Positions 44,257 through 56,545 of a stretch of 64,000 nucleotides of DNA are shown here, one piece after another. Position 1 is the stretch's first letter. Every line of letters begins with the position of its first letter. The stretch lies in contig OZ020313.1 of assembly GCA_963971305.1 (NCBI GenBank), forward strand, positions 26,452,602-26,516,601, given 5' to 3'. A program made the position numbers and the translations under genes. Origin of the DNA: Arcuatula senhousia. Its lineage: Eukaryota > Mollusca > Bivalvia > Mytilida > Mytilidae. The notes under the pieces are model-generated. The model was not told where the DNA came from. It did no database searches and saw nothing but the letters and a program-made list of their open reading frames with translations.

Positions 44257-46302
44257 TTTTATACCCCCACTCGTGAGAGAGGTGCTATATTGCAATCACA
44301 TTGTTCGTCCGTCTGTCCGTCCGGTTCAATTTCTCTTTTTCTACTGGATGGATTGGTTTCAAATTTGGTACACTGCTTCAGCATGAAGAGTCATACCGTG
44401 CCTCCCCTTTCCAGGTCAGTCCATCATCTACTTCCTGTTTTCCGACCGACTTTGACTTTTTTATGGGATAAAAATAGACAATTTTTTGCAACAGATTTCT
44501 CGGCTTCTACAAAAAGTATTGATTTCAAATTAAGAATACAGCATATGGCCATGTCACACTATAACGTTTTAGCCAACGTGTGCCTAACGTTCGAATAATT
44601 TTCTAAAACGTCGGAACACGTTGGCAGTCGCTGTAAAAAGTTTCAAAAAATATCTCGGTGAACGACCACAAAGCGTTAGACTAACTACCTGCAACGCACG
44701 ACAAACTTATTCAAAACTTATCTATAGCGTTTGTCCGGCGTACTTGACGTTTGTCTAGCGCATGTGTGACGACTGCGGAACGCATTCATAGCGTTAGTCT
44801 AACTTATAATTTTTTCTCTCGGTGGGGAGACCTAGGATTTCTGTTATTTCCTGTAGTATTATTTCACAATAGCCCAAATAGATCTATTTTCTGGCTTAAA
44901 TGTATTGCTGGATTAATTAATAATTATAAAAATTTAGTTTCGATAAAAAAAAATATTGGTTTTCAGCGTTCTTGTAATATGAATGTATAATTATTCTAAA
45001 GCCGTTTTCTAACCAATAGTGATAATTTTTGGACTCAGTCTAAAAGAATAAAATATAGTGTAGATTTTATATTTTGATATATCAAAAATATACTGAGAGG
45101 AATGTATGCGCTTGTTAACAAACTCTCAATATCTCAAATCAGTATATACATGTAAGAAATACCGGTCTGTAGATTTTGCTTAGCATCCTTTATATAGCAC
45201 TTGACTAATCCTAAATGATCGCAGACAGCATGACGGATGTCCTTAATAGAGAAAAACGCATATGCTTATTGAATATCTAAAATACACATTATTTCAAATG
45301 AGTATTGAAGTTAGACTGTCGCTACTCGTTGTATTTGAGTATTTTTCTACCAAAAAAATGTCCACTGAAAACACGACAGGTGTATTACAATTTGCAAGAA
45401 TTACTTTAAATTCCTGACCATCTAAGTTATCTTCGTTATATTCAAGATTTTTTTGGCTTTGTTCATTGTTTTTGTAAAAAGATTTTTTTTAGGTTTGAAT
45501 CAGTATTTGAAGCTTTTGAAATTGACTTTCCCCCATGTAATTCAATCTATCTTATAAAATTCTGGAGTTGATACGCTATTCGTTCGTTACAATGACGCTC
45601 CATGCGCTCTGTTTAACGTTTTAAACACGTCGAATAGGTTTCTTGGTCGTTAGACTGACGCTAGACGTGCGCTGCATTATCGCTAGACACGTTCGTTTCC
45701 ATTTAGCTTAGCGTTCGTCAAACGCATTTCAACGTGCGCACAACGACCACATAGCGTACATCAGCGTGTGTATAACGTCCTTCTAACTTATGCCTAGCGT
45801 TCGAATAATTTATTTCTAACACGTTGGCGAACGTCGGAGATTTTAAGCATGTTGAAAAATTTGCGACGCACTCGACGATCACCAACGCACGCTGGCGTTC
45901 GCTAACGTGTTTGTAGCGTGTTCATAACGTGTACAAAACTTATGCAACGCACACCAGCGTGTTGAAAATATATTCTAAAACGTCGGCACACGTTGGCTAA
46001 AACGTTATAGTGTGACAGGGCCATTAAGCATGATGAGTTGTACCGTGCCTCCCTTTTCCAGGTCAGTTGCACATCTACTTTCTGTTTTATGAGCCGCCTT
46101 AGACTTTTTTTATGGTTCAAAAATAGACAATTTTTCGTAACAGATTTCTTAGCTTCTACAAAAGGGATTGATTTCAAATTTGTTATACAGCTTAAGCATG
46201 ATGTAACGTGCCTCCCCTTTCCAGGTCAGTCGGTCATCTCACTTCCTGTTTTCTGAATGGTCGAGTGGGGGTATGCTTAGCACGACTTAGTGCAACACCT
46301 TG
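44257..46302 (+). mobile_element. R4 element carrying a nested inverted-repeat transposon
   Basis: It starts TATACCCCCACTCG with the 'gttcgtccgtctgtccgtcc' tract and ends CGAGTGGGGGTATGC, hairpin GCACGACTTAGTGC, then ACCTTG-TT. The core repeats at 44460-44542 and 46024-46260 are interrupted by the element at 44546-46023. Confidence 0.8.
44546..46023. mobile_element. 1.48-kb Harbinger-like inverted-repeat element
   Basis: The ends are inverted copies of about 40 bp: TGGCC(A/C)TGTCACACTAT, then AACGTTTTAGCCAACGTG. They are flanked by ATA (44543-44545) and TTA (46024-46026), consistent with the 3-bp TWA target of PIF/Harbinger. Both arms (44546-44790 and 45585-46023) are full of AACG/CGTT words, while the middle (about 44800-45580) is plain AT-rich. 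No transposase is encoded. Confidence 0.72.
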
Positions 46303-47645
46303 TTTTACCAAAACCATTTTTACCTGAACTCACCTTACTAGGGGTAATGTTCATGAAAGCTTTGCAATTGGACGAAATCTAAGGGGCAGATCAAGAAGGA
46401 ATGTCTTGACCAAATTAAACTTTAAGGTCTGCTGTTTTTAAACGTAGGAATCAAGGTCAATTCAATTTATCTCTCAACCTTATTCAGGAAATAAGAACAC
46501 TCAATCTATATTTTACCGGCTAGACTAAAACTAAAGAACTTATAAAGCTATTTAAACCTAATTACCATTGGGTAAATTTCCTAAGTAACCTCCATAAAAG
46601 TTAATTTGTCAAATTAAACTATGAAGAAAATATACATTTGAAGATTTTACACATCAATGAACACACCACTCAATTGTTTGATTTTGTAAAATTTTCAAGG
46701 AAATTGTATGTGACCTTTTGAAAAAGCTGTGGAAATTCTAAACCTGTAACCACATTAACAAAATAATTTAATTCCTTCTTCCAAATATGTTCACCAAATT
46801 ATTCTATTGTTTAACAAGTTCTGTCAAATGTACACCCATGTGTAGGAAATAATATTTATAAAGTTTCAATTAGTGCCATTAAGTCTGTAAATTCATCTAC
46901 AAAAAGGCTAATAAATGTTCAATTAAGTACAAAAACCTTACGCCCATTTTAGCTTTCAAATGTCTTTTCAACGTTCGTTTTATTGGATTAATAACACATA
47001 GTTACATCTCTGATAAAAAGTGTCTCTTTCTATTTCATAAATTCTATAAAACTTTTGTATATTGTTTCCCAATACTTTGCTTTAATTTAATCAGCTGAGT
47101 TTAGTCGTAGTGTCTACAGGGCCACTTATAACATTAGCCAAACTCGGAACGTTATGTTCTGAATATTGGAATTTATGTTGGGTTTTTTTCTGATGACTTT
47201 TTCAAACTAATATGTTTTTATATTTTTTATAGCTATGGTGATAATTTAATACATGTACCAAGGCTTACTTTTTTCTTAAACATAACATTCTATCATTACC
47301 TTAAAGTGAATGAAGATTAGAACGATATCTGCACTTTTACAATTTGGTCTTTCTTTTGAGTATATATTTCAACATAAGCATGTAAAGGTATTTCAGGAAT
47401 GCATCAAACTCTCGTTGTGACTGTAAAAGTAATCAGAGACAACGTTTAGCCTTAAATTGGAAGACCATTGTGAATAAGAAAAGAATATAGAGTTATAAAA
47501 CTAAAAGCATTATACGTGACGCCAGATTAAAACAAGCAGACTAAGAGGGACCAATCCGGGAATATAAAAAAATGGAAGGGGATTTTCAGTCTATGACAAC
47601 TGTTGACGAAAGCTGAGGCCAAAACAAATTTACAGGACAGAATTG
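46303..47645. other. Unique AT-rich intergenic stretch
   Basis: No gene, RNA or repeat recognised. Confidence 0.45.
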
Positions 47646-47930
47646 TGAGCTATTGCCATCACTTGGCATCGTTTGTCGTCGTCGTCTATCGTCGTCTGTC
47701 GTCCGTTAACAATCTTTCAAAAATCTTCTCCTCTGAAACCACTGAACAGAATTTAATTAACTTGGTATGATTAATCCTATGGGTGCCCTGCATAAAAAGT
47801 TGTGTTTCAATTTATAATTCGTAAAATAACATGACCGCCGTTACTTAAAAAGACCAGGGGATTAGACTTTTGTTTTTGGCCTGTTTATCAACAAGTATAA
47901 GAAATAAAGAAAATAAGGAATGGCGTTTTT
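47646..47930 (+). mobile_element. R1 element, 5' fragment
   Basis: It begins inside the R1 hairpin ('tgtgagctattgccatcact'), has the GTC tract (47668-47708), and breaks off after 'gaccaggggattagac'. A complete R1 copy starts directly after it. Confidence 0.7.
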
Positions 47931-48974
47931 AGCTCACCTGGACCGAAGTTCCAGGTGAGCCATTGTCATAACTTGGCGTCCGTCGTCGTCGTCATCTGTA
48001 AACTTTTTCAAACTTCTTCTCCTCTGAAACTACTGAACAGATTCAAATCAAATTTGGTCTGGTGGTACTTTAGGGTATCCTGCACAAAATTTGCTCGGGG
48101 ATTTTTGATCCGTCAAAAAACATGGCCGCCGTTGCTAAAATTAGACCATGGGGTCAGACTACTGTTTTTGGCTTGTAAATAAAAGTATAAGAGATAGATG
48201 AAATCTGATGCCACCTTACTGATTCAGCATCAAAAGTTCTACAAAAGTCTCAATTTGGTCCAAGTTGTCAGATGACCCCTTATAGGGGTTACAACCCCTA
48301 AAAGGTGAAAATAGCGTTTTTTCATGTTTTTGCCCTATAGTATGATAACTATTGCAGAAAGAGAGAAGCTGTTGCTTGCTTAAATGTTCAGCTAATTTAG
48401 CTGTACAAAAGTCTCCATAGGGTCGAAGTTGTCAGATGACCCCTTATAGGGGATACGGCCCCTAAAATGATTTTTTTCCCATGTTTTTGGCCTATAGAAA
48501 GAAAACTATTGCAGCTCATAAAGCTCTACAAAAGTCTTCATAAGGTCAAAGTTGTCAGATGACCCCTTATAGGGGTTACGGCCCCTAAAATAATGTTTTT
48601 TCATGTTTTTGGCTTAGTGAATGAAAACTATAGCAGATAGAGAAAAGCTGTTGCTTGCTTAAATGTTCAGTTCATTTAGCTTGTAAATCAAAAAGTATAA
48701 GAGATAGATGAAATCTGATGCACGCTGCCGCTTCAGCATCAAAAGCTCTACAAAAGTCTTCATTCAGTTGAAGTTGTCGGATGACCCCTTATAGAAGTTA
48801 CAGCCCCTTAAAGGTGAAAAATAGCATTTTTTAATGCTTCTGGCCTATAAAATGAAAACTTTTACAGATAGAGAAAAGTTGTTGCTTTCTTAAATGTTCA
48901 GCTCATTTAGCTCTACAAAATTTAGGGTTGACATCAATACCAGGTGAGCGATTTAGGCTCCTGGGAGCTTCTTG
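47931..48974 (+). mobile_element. R1 hairpin-ended element
   Basis: The start AGCTCACCTGGACC folds on a near-complement including CCAGGTGAGC. It has a GTCCGTCGTCGTC tract and core units starting 'gttgtcagatgacccc' near 48267, 48429 and 48551, with another near 48770. It ends CAGGTGAGC...CTTCTTG-TT. Confidence 0.82.
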
Positions 48975-48986
48975 TTTCACGTTTTT

Positions 48987-50165
48987 AGCTCACCTGGACC
49001 GAAGGTCCAGGTTAACTACTGCCATTACTTGGCGTCCGTCGTCGTCGTCCGTCGTCGTCGTCGTTAACTCTTCTTTGAAAATCTTCTCGCCCGAAACGAC
49101 TGAAGGGATTGCTTTGAAACTTTGCATACTCCATTTATGGGATGTCCTCTACCAAGATTGCACAAATGGTGACCGCCGTCCAAACAGCATGGCCGCCGTT
49201 ACTAAAAACAGACCAGGGGTCAGACTAATGTTTTTGGCTTGTAAATCAAAAAGTATAAGAGATAGATGAAATCTGATGCACGCAGCTGCTTCTACAAAAG
49301 TCTTCATTCAGTCGATGTTGTCAGATGACCCCTTATAGGAATTACAGCCCCTTAAAGGTCAAAAATAGCATTTTTTAATGTTTCTGGCCTATAGAATGAA
49401 AACTATTACAGATAGAGAAAAGTTGTTGCTTGCTTAAATGTTCAGCTCATTTAGCTCTACAAAAGTCTTCATAGGGTCGAAGCTGTCAGATGACCCTTTA
49501 TAGGGGTTACGGCCCCTAAAATAACGTGTTTTCATATTTTTGGCCTATGGAATGAAAACTATAGCAGATAGAGAGAAGCTGTTGCTTGCTTAAATGTTCA
49601 GCTCATTAAGCTCTACAAAAGTCTCCATAGGATCGAAGTTGTCAGATGACCCCTTATAGGGGTAACGCCCCATAAAATGACGTTTTTTCATGTTTTTGGC
49701 CTATAGAATGAATACTATAGCAGATAGAGAAAAACTGTTGCTTGCTTAAATGTTCAGCTCATAAAGCTCTACAAAAGTATTCATATGGTCAAAGTTGTCA
49801 GATGACCCCTTATAGGGGTTACGGCTCCTAAAATAATGTTTTTTTTCATGTTTTTGGCTTAGTGAATGAAAACTAAAAAATAGCAGATAGAGAAAAGCTG
49901 TTGCTTGCTTAAATGTTCAGTTCATTTAGCTCTACAAAAGTTTTCATAGGGTCGAAGTTGTCAGATTACCCCTTATAGGGATTATGGCCCCTAAAATAAC
50001 ATTTTTTTAATAATTTGGGCCTACGGCTACAGAATGAAACTATAGTAGATAGAGAAAAGCTGTTACTTGCTTAAATGATCAGCTCATTTAGCTCTAGAAA
50101 AGTCTTTACATGTATAGGGTTGACTCAAGACCAGGTGAGCGATTCAGGCTCCTGGGAGCCTCTTG
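48987..50165 (+). mobile_element. R1 hairpin-ended element, adjacent copy
   Basis: It starts AGCTCACCTGGACC / GGTCCAGGTTAACT only 12 bases after the previous copy. About five core units follow, and it ends CAGGTGAGCGATTCAGGCTC...TCTTG-TT. Confidence 0.82.
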
Positions 50166-50500
50166 TTGGTCTATAGAATGAAAATTATTGCAGATAGAGA
50201 AATGTTGTTGCCTGCCTGAACCTTCAGCTCATTGAGCTTGACAAAAGTCTCCATGGGTCGAAGTTGTCAGATGACTCCTTGTAGGGGTTATGGCTGTTTG
50301 AAAGTAAAAAATAGCGTTTTTCATGGCCTATAGAATGAAAAGTGTGGCAGAGAAAACTTGTTGCTTGCTCAAACCTTTAGCTAATTAAGCTGCACAAAAG
50401 CAGCCATTGTGTCAAAGTTGTCAAATGACCCCTTTTACGGATAATGCTTCATATAAAAAACCCTTATAGCATAAAGACCGTAGGGGCGATTCAGGCTGTC
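50166..50500 (+). mobile_element. R1 core fragment, duplicated at 52073-52400
   Basis: Two R1 core units without a 5' end, ending in a decayed 'gcgattcaggctgtcc'. The same derived sequence recurs about 1.9 kb downstream. Confidence 0.7.
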
Positions 50501-50614
50501 CTAATAAATGCAAATGAAAGTAATTTTAGAGTTATTCAGTTAATTTGTATTTTTAAGCTGCCAAAAACCAAGTTTGAGAGACTTGTTATTTTTGTTGTTT
50601 AATATTTCCTTTTT
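50501..50614. repeat. Spacer repeated at 52403-52516
   Basis: The non-R1 spacer 'aataaatgcaaatgaaagta...ttgttgtttaatatttcc' is nearly identical in the two places, which marks a segmental tandem duplication rather than two transpositions. Confidence 0.75.
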
Positions 50615-51359
50615 AGCTCACCTGGCCAAAAGCCATGTGAGCTTATGTCATCACTATGTGTCCGTCGTTGTCCGTCGTGTGTCGTCCGTCGTCTGTCGTC
50701 CGTTACCAATTTCAAAAATCGTTTTCTCTGAAACCACTGAACCAATTTACCTGAAACTTTGCAGGAATGATATATGACGTGTTGGCAACAAACAATTCTG
50801 ATTTTAAAATGATTTGATAAAAACATGGCCGGTGTTACTAAAAATAGAACATAGGGTAAAATCACTTAAAATGGCTTATAACTCAGCAACCAAAACAGAT
50901 AGAAAAAATGCAAAGGATCTTCGACTCTTCAGAATCAAAAGATCTACAAAAGTCTCCGTTGGGTCGAAATTGTCAGATGACCCTTTATAGGGGTTACAGC
51001 CCCTTAAAGGTGAAAAAGAGTGTTTTTTTTTCATGTTTTTGGCTTATAGAATGAAAACTATTGCAGATAGAGAAAAGCTGTTGCTTTCTTAAATGTTCAG
51101 TTCATTAAACTCTACAAAAGTCTCCATAAGGTCAAAGTTGTCAGATGACCCCTTATAGGGGTTACAGCCCCTTAAAGGCGAAAAATAATGTTTTTTGCCT
51201 ATAGATTGAAAATTATTGCAGATAGAGAAAAGCTGATGCTTGATTAAATGTTCAGCTAATTCAACCCTACAAAAGTCTCTATAGGGTCCAAGTTGTCAGA
51301 TGACCCCTTAAAGGGATAACAGCCCCTTTAAGGCAAAAATAGTGTTTTTTGCCTATTAA

Positions 51360-51913
51360 GGGGGTACCCAACACTTTGGCTAAAATAAAATTGTGTCGTT
51401 TAATTTTCCTAAAAATGTGCAAAAATATGCACTTTTGTCAAATAAATATATTTGCAAAATCTGAAGAAAATTAAACCATAGGTTTCTTGGGAAAATTTTC
51501 ATTGAATATAATGGAGTTTCAACATTTCATAATTTGATCATTGAGAAGCTTGATTTCTTTGTATAAAATTGCCTTAGGGACCGACCATTTAACTTGAAAG
51601 GGGGGGGCTTGGTTTTTTGCTAAAAAAATATTCTGAAAATTATTTTTGATGAAAAAAATATTTTGGCAACTGAGGGTAAGAAAAAAAGACATTCTGAAGA
51701 AGGATTTCTGCTATAAAAAATAATGCAGATAATGAAAAAAATATTCTGTCGCGACACCTTCGAAAAACAATTATTTTGTCCGCGCCGTGCGGAAAAAAAT
51801 TTTCTGATCAAAACAAAAAACCAAGGCCCCCCCTTCAAGTTAAATGGTCCGTCCCTTACTAACACGTTCAAGTGATATTTAAGAGTTATTTTCCTTAGGT
51901 GTTCTGTACCCCC
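51360..51913. mobile_element. TTAA-flanked MITE, itself interrupted
   Basis: The ends GGGGGTAC...GTACCCCC are inverted and flanked by TTAA (51356-51359, 51914-51917). The R1 unit reads through when one TTAA and the insert are removed ('gccta-ttaa-atgaaaac'). TTAA targets suggest a piggyBac- or Kolobok-type mobiliser. A smaller MITE sits inside. Confidence 0.7.
51577..51855. mobile_element. 279-bp MITE, innermost of the nest
   Basis: The inverted ends GGGAC(C/G)GACCATTTAACTTG are flanked by TTA (51574-51576, 51856-51858). The arms continue as a G run and 'cttggttttttg' on the left, mirrored on the right. TTA suits PIF/Harbinger. It is non-coding. Confidence 0.75.
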
Positions 51914-52516
51914 TTAAATGAAAACTATTGCAGATAGAGAAAAGCTGTTGCTTGCTTAAATGTTCAGCTCATTTAACTCTACAAAAGTCTCCATGAGGTA
52001 AAAGTTGTCAGATGCCCCCTTTTAGGGGTTACAGCCTCTTAAAGGTGAAAAATAACGTTTTTTCATGTTTTGGGCATATACAATGAATATTATTGCAGAT
52101 AGAGAAATGTTGTTGCCAGCTTGAACCTTCAGCTCATTAAGCTTGACAAAAGTCTCCATGGGTCGAAGTTGTCAGATGACTCCTTGTAGGGGTTATGGCT
52201 ATTTGAAAGTAAAAAATAGCGTTTTTCATGGCCTATAGAATGAAAAGTGTGGCAGAGAAAACTTGTAGCTTGCTCAAACCCTTAGCTCATTAAGCTGCAC
52301 AAAAGCCATTGTGTCAGAGTTGTCAAATGACCCCTTTTACGGATAATGCTTCATATAAAAAACCCTTATAGCATAAAGACCGTAGGGGCGATTCAGGCTG
52401 TCCTAATAAATGCAAATGAAAGTAATTTTAGAGTTATTCAGTTAATTTGTATTTTTTAGCCGCCAAAAACCAAGTTTGAGAGACTTGTTATTTTTGTTGT
52501 TTAATATTTCCTTTTT

Positions 52517-53271
52517 AGCTCACCTGGCCAAAAGCCATGTGAGCTTATGTCATCACTATGCGTCCGTCGTTGTCCGTCGTCCGTCGTCGTCTGTCGTCCG
52601 TCGTCCGTCGTGGTCCGTCCTCTGTCGTCCGTTAACAAATTCAAAAATCGTTTTCTCTGAAACCACTGAACCAATTGAACTGAAACTTTACAGGAATGAT
52701 ATATGACGTGTTGGCAACAAACGATCCTCATTTTAAAATGATTTGATAAAAAACATGGCTGGTGTTACTAAAAATAGAACATAGGGTAAAATCACTTTAA
52801 ATGGCTTATAACTCAGCAACCATAACAGATAGAAAAAATGCAAAGGATCTTAGACTCTTCAGAATCAAAAGCTCTACAAAAGTCTCCGTTGGGTCGAAAT
52901 TGTCAGATGACCCCTTATAGGGGTTACAGCCCCTTAAAGGTGAAAAAGAGTTTTTTTTCATGTTTTTGGCCAATAGAATGAAAACTATTGCAGATAGAGA
53001 AAAGCTGTTGCTTGCTTAAATGTTCAACTCATTTAGCTCTACAAAAGTCTCCATAAGGTAAAAGTTGTCAGATGCCCCCTTTTAGGGGTAACAGCCTCTT
53101 AAAGGTGAAAAATAACGTTTTTTTCATGTTTTGGGCATATACAATGAAAACTATTGCAGATAGAGAAAAGCTTTTTCGTGCTTAAACATTCACCTCATTT
53201 AGATATACAAGAGTCTTCATAGTGTTGACATCAAGACCAGGTGAGCGATTCAGGCTCCTGGGAGCCTCTTG
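52517..53271 (+). mobile_element. R1 element, duplicate of 50615 copy
   Basis: It starts AGCTCACCTGGCC and has an expanded GTCCGTCGTC tract. The segment 'aaacatggctggtgttact' is shared only with the 50615 copy. Here the R1 3' end is intact: CAGGTGAGCG, hairpin GGCTCCTGGGAGCC, TCTTG-TT. Confidence 0.8.
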
Positions 53272-53617
53272 TTATACTTATCACGATTTTCCCGGACACA
53301 TTAATTTTAAAGCTTTGACTAATCAATGTGAAACTTGCTGAGGTAATAGGAGGCTACTCATGGCTTCCATTTTTTACTACACTCTTCCCACCGAAATTAA
53401 ACTTTGTACAATTTCAATTAAAAAGATCGAGTCTTATTTTGATGTACCGACTGCCCGAGGCGATTTGTGGCGACTTTTTATTCGCATCCCAACACAATGA
53501 TATATATTTTGAATTTATTTTGTTCATATTTTTTTTTTGGTGTGTGTTTCATTTCCATCTGTCTTGTAAAACATCGAACTTCAAACAGTACCGGTATTTC
53601 ATATGTTGAATTATCAT

Positions 53618-53993
53618 AATTATGTCTCCAACCACTTTGTCCCGTCTGTCTGTCCGTCTGTCCGTCATAAAGTTGTTTCTTCTGAAACTACTCTACAGAA
53701 TTTAATGGACGTTTGTATGTAGCAAGTACACCATATGTTGTTGTGCGTATAATAGGAAATTTTTATCCTCATTTTTTTTCATGTGGACGTGACGACCTTT
53801 GAACACCGGAAATTTTCATGAATCACAGTATCTGATAAACTTTTCTGAATCTACCCAGCCAAATTTTATGAGCTGGTATACTTAATGTGGTTGTTCATAT
53901 TACCAGGAAACCATGATCCACAAATTATTAATGGAGATATGCCCCTTAGAACTAAGATTTTTTTCTAGAAAATTTGTTTCCGCTCAACGCTTG
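53618..53993 (+). mobile_element. Possible further hairpin-ended element
   Basis: A 'gtctgtctgtccgtctgtcc' tract at about 53645-53665 and a terminus 'ctcaacgCTTG-TT' at 53990-53993 fit the R1-R7 layout. Clear inverted ends were not found. Confidence 0.4.
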
Positions 53994-54469
53994 TTTAAAT
54001 TACTCGTATTGCGTATGGTCTCCTGTTCGAACATTTTTGGTTTCGTGTACTTTTCTTTTAATACTTTTGGTTTTTGACCTTCCAATGTTTTGATTCAAAT
54101 GATGCCGAGAATATCACAAGCTTGGTCGCAAGACTTGTCTGACGAATTTACCAATAAAATCTCTAATATAATCTTTATTGCAAAATTACATCACTTAGAG
54201 TTAAGCAATACAATAACCAAACAAAAGTACAAAACAATTTCAATATTAAAACATCATCATATAAAAAATAAATCAAGTGCAATTTCCCATTGTTAAGTTG
54301 AAAATTGTTAAAAACAACAAGAATGCAAGTTGTCGATATCATTGGTGATGGTTTTGGCGTTTTGGGAATTGAGTATACTTTCTTTAAATTTGTTTGGTTT
54401 TTTATCTTCCAATGTTTTGATTGCTGTAGATGAGAGTTTAATTCTCCCTAAAATATGCATAATTACCTG

Positions 54470-54545
54470 TTTTATACCTGTTGTAGAGTTTTATACCTGT
54501 TGTAGAGTTTTATACCTGTTGTAGAGTTTTATACCTGTTGCAGAA
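54470..54545 (+). repeat. 19-bp minisatellite, four copies
   Basis: GTTTTATACCTGTTGTAGA is repeated head to tail, the last copy with GCAGA. It has no obvious link to a gene. Confidence 0.85.
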
Positions 54546-56382
54546 TTAAGTAGTCGTGCGTATTACCAGACAATTTTATTCCTCAGAATTGTGTTTTGAG
54601 TTTCAAACTTTAAACATCGAATTTTGGGATAAAATGGGGGGGGTGGACATCGCATTTGCTTTGCATGCAATAACATTTTTTTATATGCATTAATCGCATT
54701 AAAAGAGAAGTACATAGAATCCTATAATTCGATTTCAGAATTGAGGATATAGACAATGCGCAGACCAAGGAAATAAACTGGTAGCGCTTTTTTAAAAACG
54801 TTTGGAATTTTACCGATCAAAAAATTTCGAATGCCTAGAATTTAATTGATAACATTTGTTTCTGCAGACAAGTCTCACAACCTGGTTTGTATAATTACCC
54901 TGGGAATACCCTGGTATTGAGGTCCATCAAACCACTCATATTTTAGTATTCCTGCAAGTACGAACCACTTTGTATCAAACCAATGTTGCATATTAGGCAC
55001 AAGAAGAATCCTTTGAACGATTTCAGAATAGATTATGTTGACATTTAGCTCAAGTTATGTTTAAACCGGTGATTAGAACCTTGATCTTCAACTTATTGGA
55101 TTATGTTTTCCCTTTGTGTTGTGGATAAGAAAACCTTTTTAAAAATGCAATTAACGTGTAAAGCTTTATGTTTTTTTTACTTTGCCCGACTTCTTTGCTT
55201 TATGCAATAAATTTCTTCAGGGACAAGCAATTTATAAAGGAGGTATTGTTACAATTATGAAACTTTTAATAAACCAACTTTATGAGATAAACTTATTTAA
55301 CAAGTATTTTTTTAAGAACAACGTGAATTATTTTTTGACAAAAAAATATGTTTATTGAATTTTCTTTCTTTGTTCTATGTCTGATATCATATATATGAAC
55401 CTAAACCGCAGTAGGCTTATCTTTCTCGATAAAAGTAAGCCCTGAATGGTGTACGGACTAACGGACAAAATACCAGGAACCGTTAGGACTAGGACCATTG
55501 CCACACCTGGTAGTTTACCTGAATGAACATTTTCTACTCTGTGATACATATTATTATTTTTACGTAAATTCACTTTACTTGTGATTGCGATGTGCAAAAC
55601 TTTGGAAATAAACTTTAATGATATATTTCAACTTGATTTTGTCCTGATTATGGCTGAAATATCGCAGACAGGACATTGAGCAAACAACAATCAATCAATC
55701 AATCAATCGGAATTAAACCAAAATGATATTTTGCTGTCCTTATAATTACTTATTATATCTGCCCAGTAATTTTGTTATTTTCCTCCTCAATGGTCCCTGG
55801 TAACCTTTGACTGATTATTTTCCACCAATCTATCATAGTGCACAAATGTCAATCAGTCGAATCTTATAAATAAAACTGCCTAGATAGATCTCCATAGCTT
55901 GAATTCATATGGCTTTAGCAAACAACATTTAAGAATTCCTTGTACTTATATTTCGGTGTTTGTGTAGTTTTTGTTTGTCTGTGTGTGGAGAACTTTGTTC
56001 ATCTTTTTGAAGTAAGAGCACAGATGTTTGCTACCTTTTATAACCATTCTGATAGGAAGAGGAAGGGTCTTGGATAAACAAAAGATTTGACGATATTTTT
56101 TATATGTTTTTTGTTTTTTGCTTTGTTTTTTTGTTTTTTTGGTTTTTTTTTGGAGCCTGTGTCATATTTTAGGGTTTTGTTTATATAGACCTTTTTGCAC
56201 AAGGACTTCCTGTTTCATTGATAAACATGTGGCCTTTTTTTATATTTATTCTGGCATCACACAGTTCCCTATGGTAGAAGAAATACCGATCATTATTCTA
56301 GAGAAAAACAAGCGATAACCTCAAGAGCTTAATATGCACATTTTTGCCAGTTTTTTCTCGGTTTTGCCCGGATTTAATGGAT

Positions 56383-56545
56383 TGCAGGCGGTGAAATAAA
56401 TTTCGTGGCAGTTTTCACAGCCACTTGATATTTGGTATACAGTATCAGCGTGGAGTCCCATAACGTGGAATTTGATTTTATGTGTGTCGTTCACCTACTT
56501 CCTGTTTAACGAAATCTGGCCATATTTGACTATGCATTGGTAGTT
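56383..56545 (+). repeat. Dispersed repeat, second copy of 24288-24490
   Basis: Shared phrases include 'cagccacttgatatttggta' (in part), 'atcagcgtggagtccca' and 'acttcctgttt'. It is diverged from its partner. Confidence 0.5.

Larger units (their letters stand above)
50615..52400 (+). mobile_element. R1 element with a nested insertion
   Basis: The R1 start AGCTCACCTGGCC / AGCCATGTGAGCT and GTCCGTCG tract are followed by core units up to 51355. An inserted element (51360-51913) comes next, then further units to the decayed end 'gcgattcaggctgtcc' at about 52388-52403. Confidence 0.75.

Noticed and set aside
43624..44598. Overlapping ORFs of 97-147 residues
   Set aside because: They lie in dispersed repeats and the start of R4, on both strands, with no domain.
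54470..54545. Regulatory repeat for the neuropeptide gene
   Set aside because: Four copies of a 19-mer 3 kb downstream of the stop, with no known motif; no support for function.
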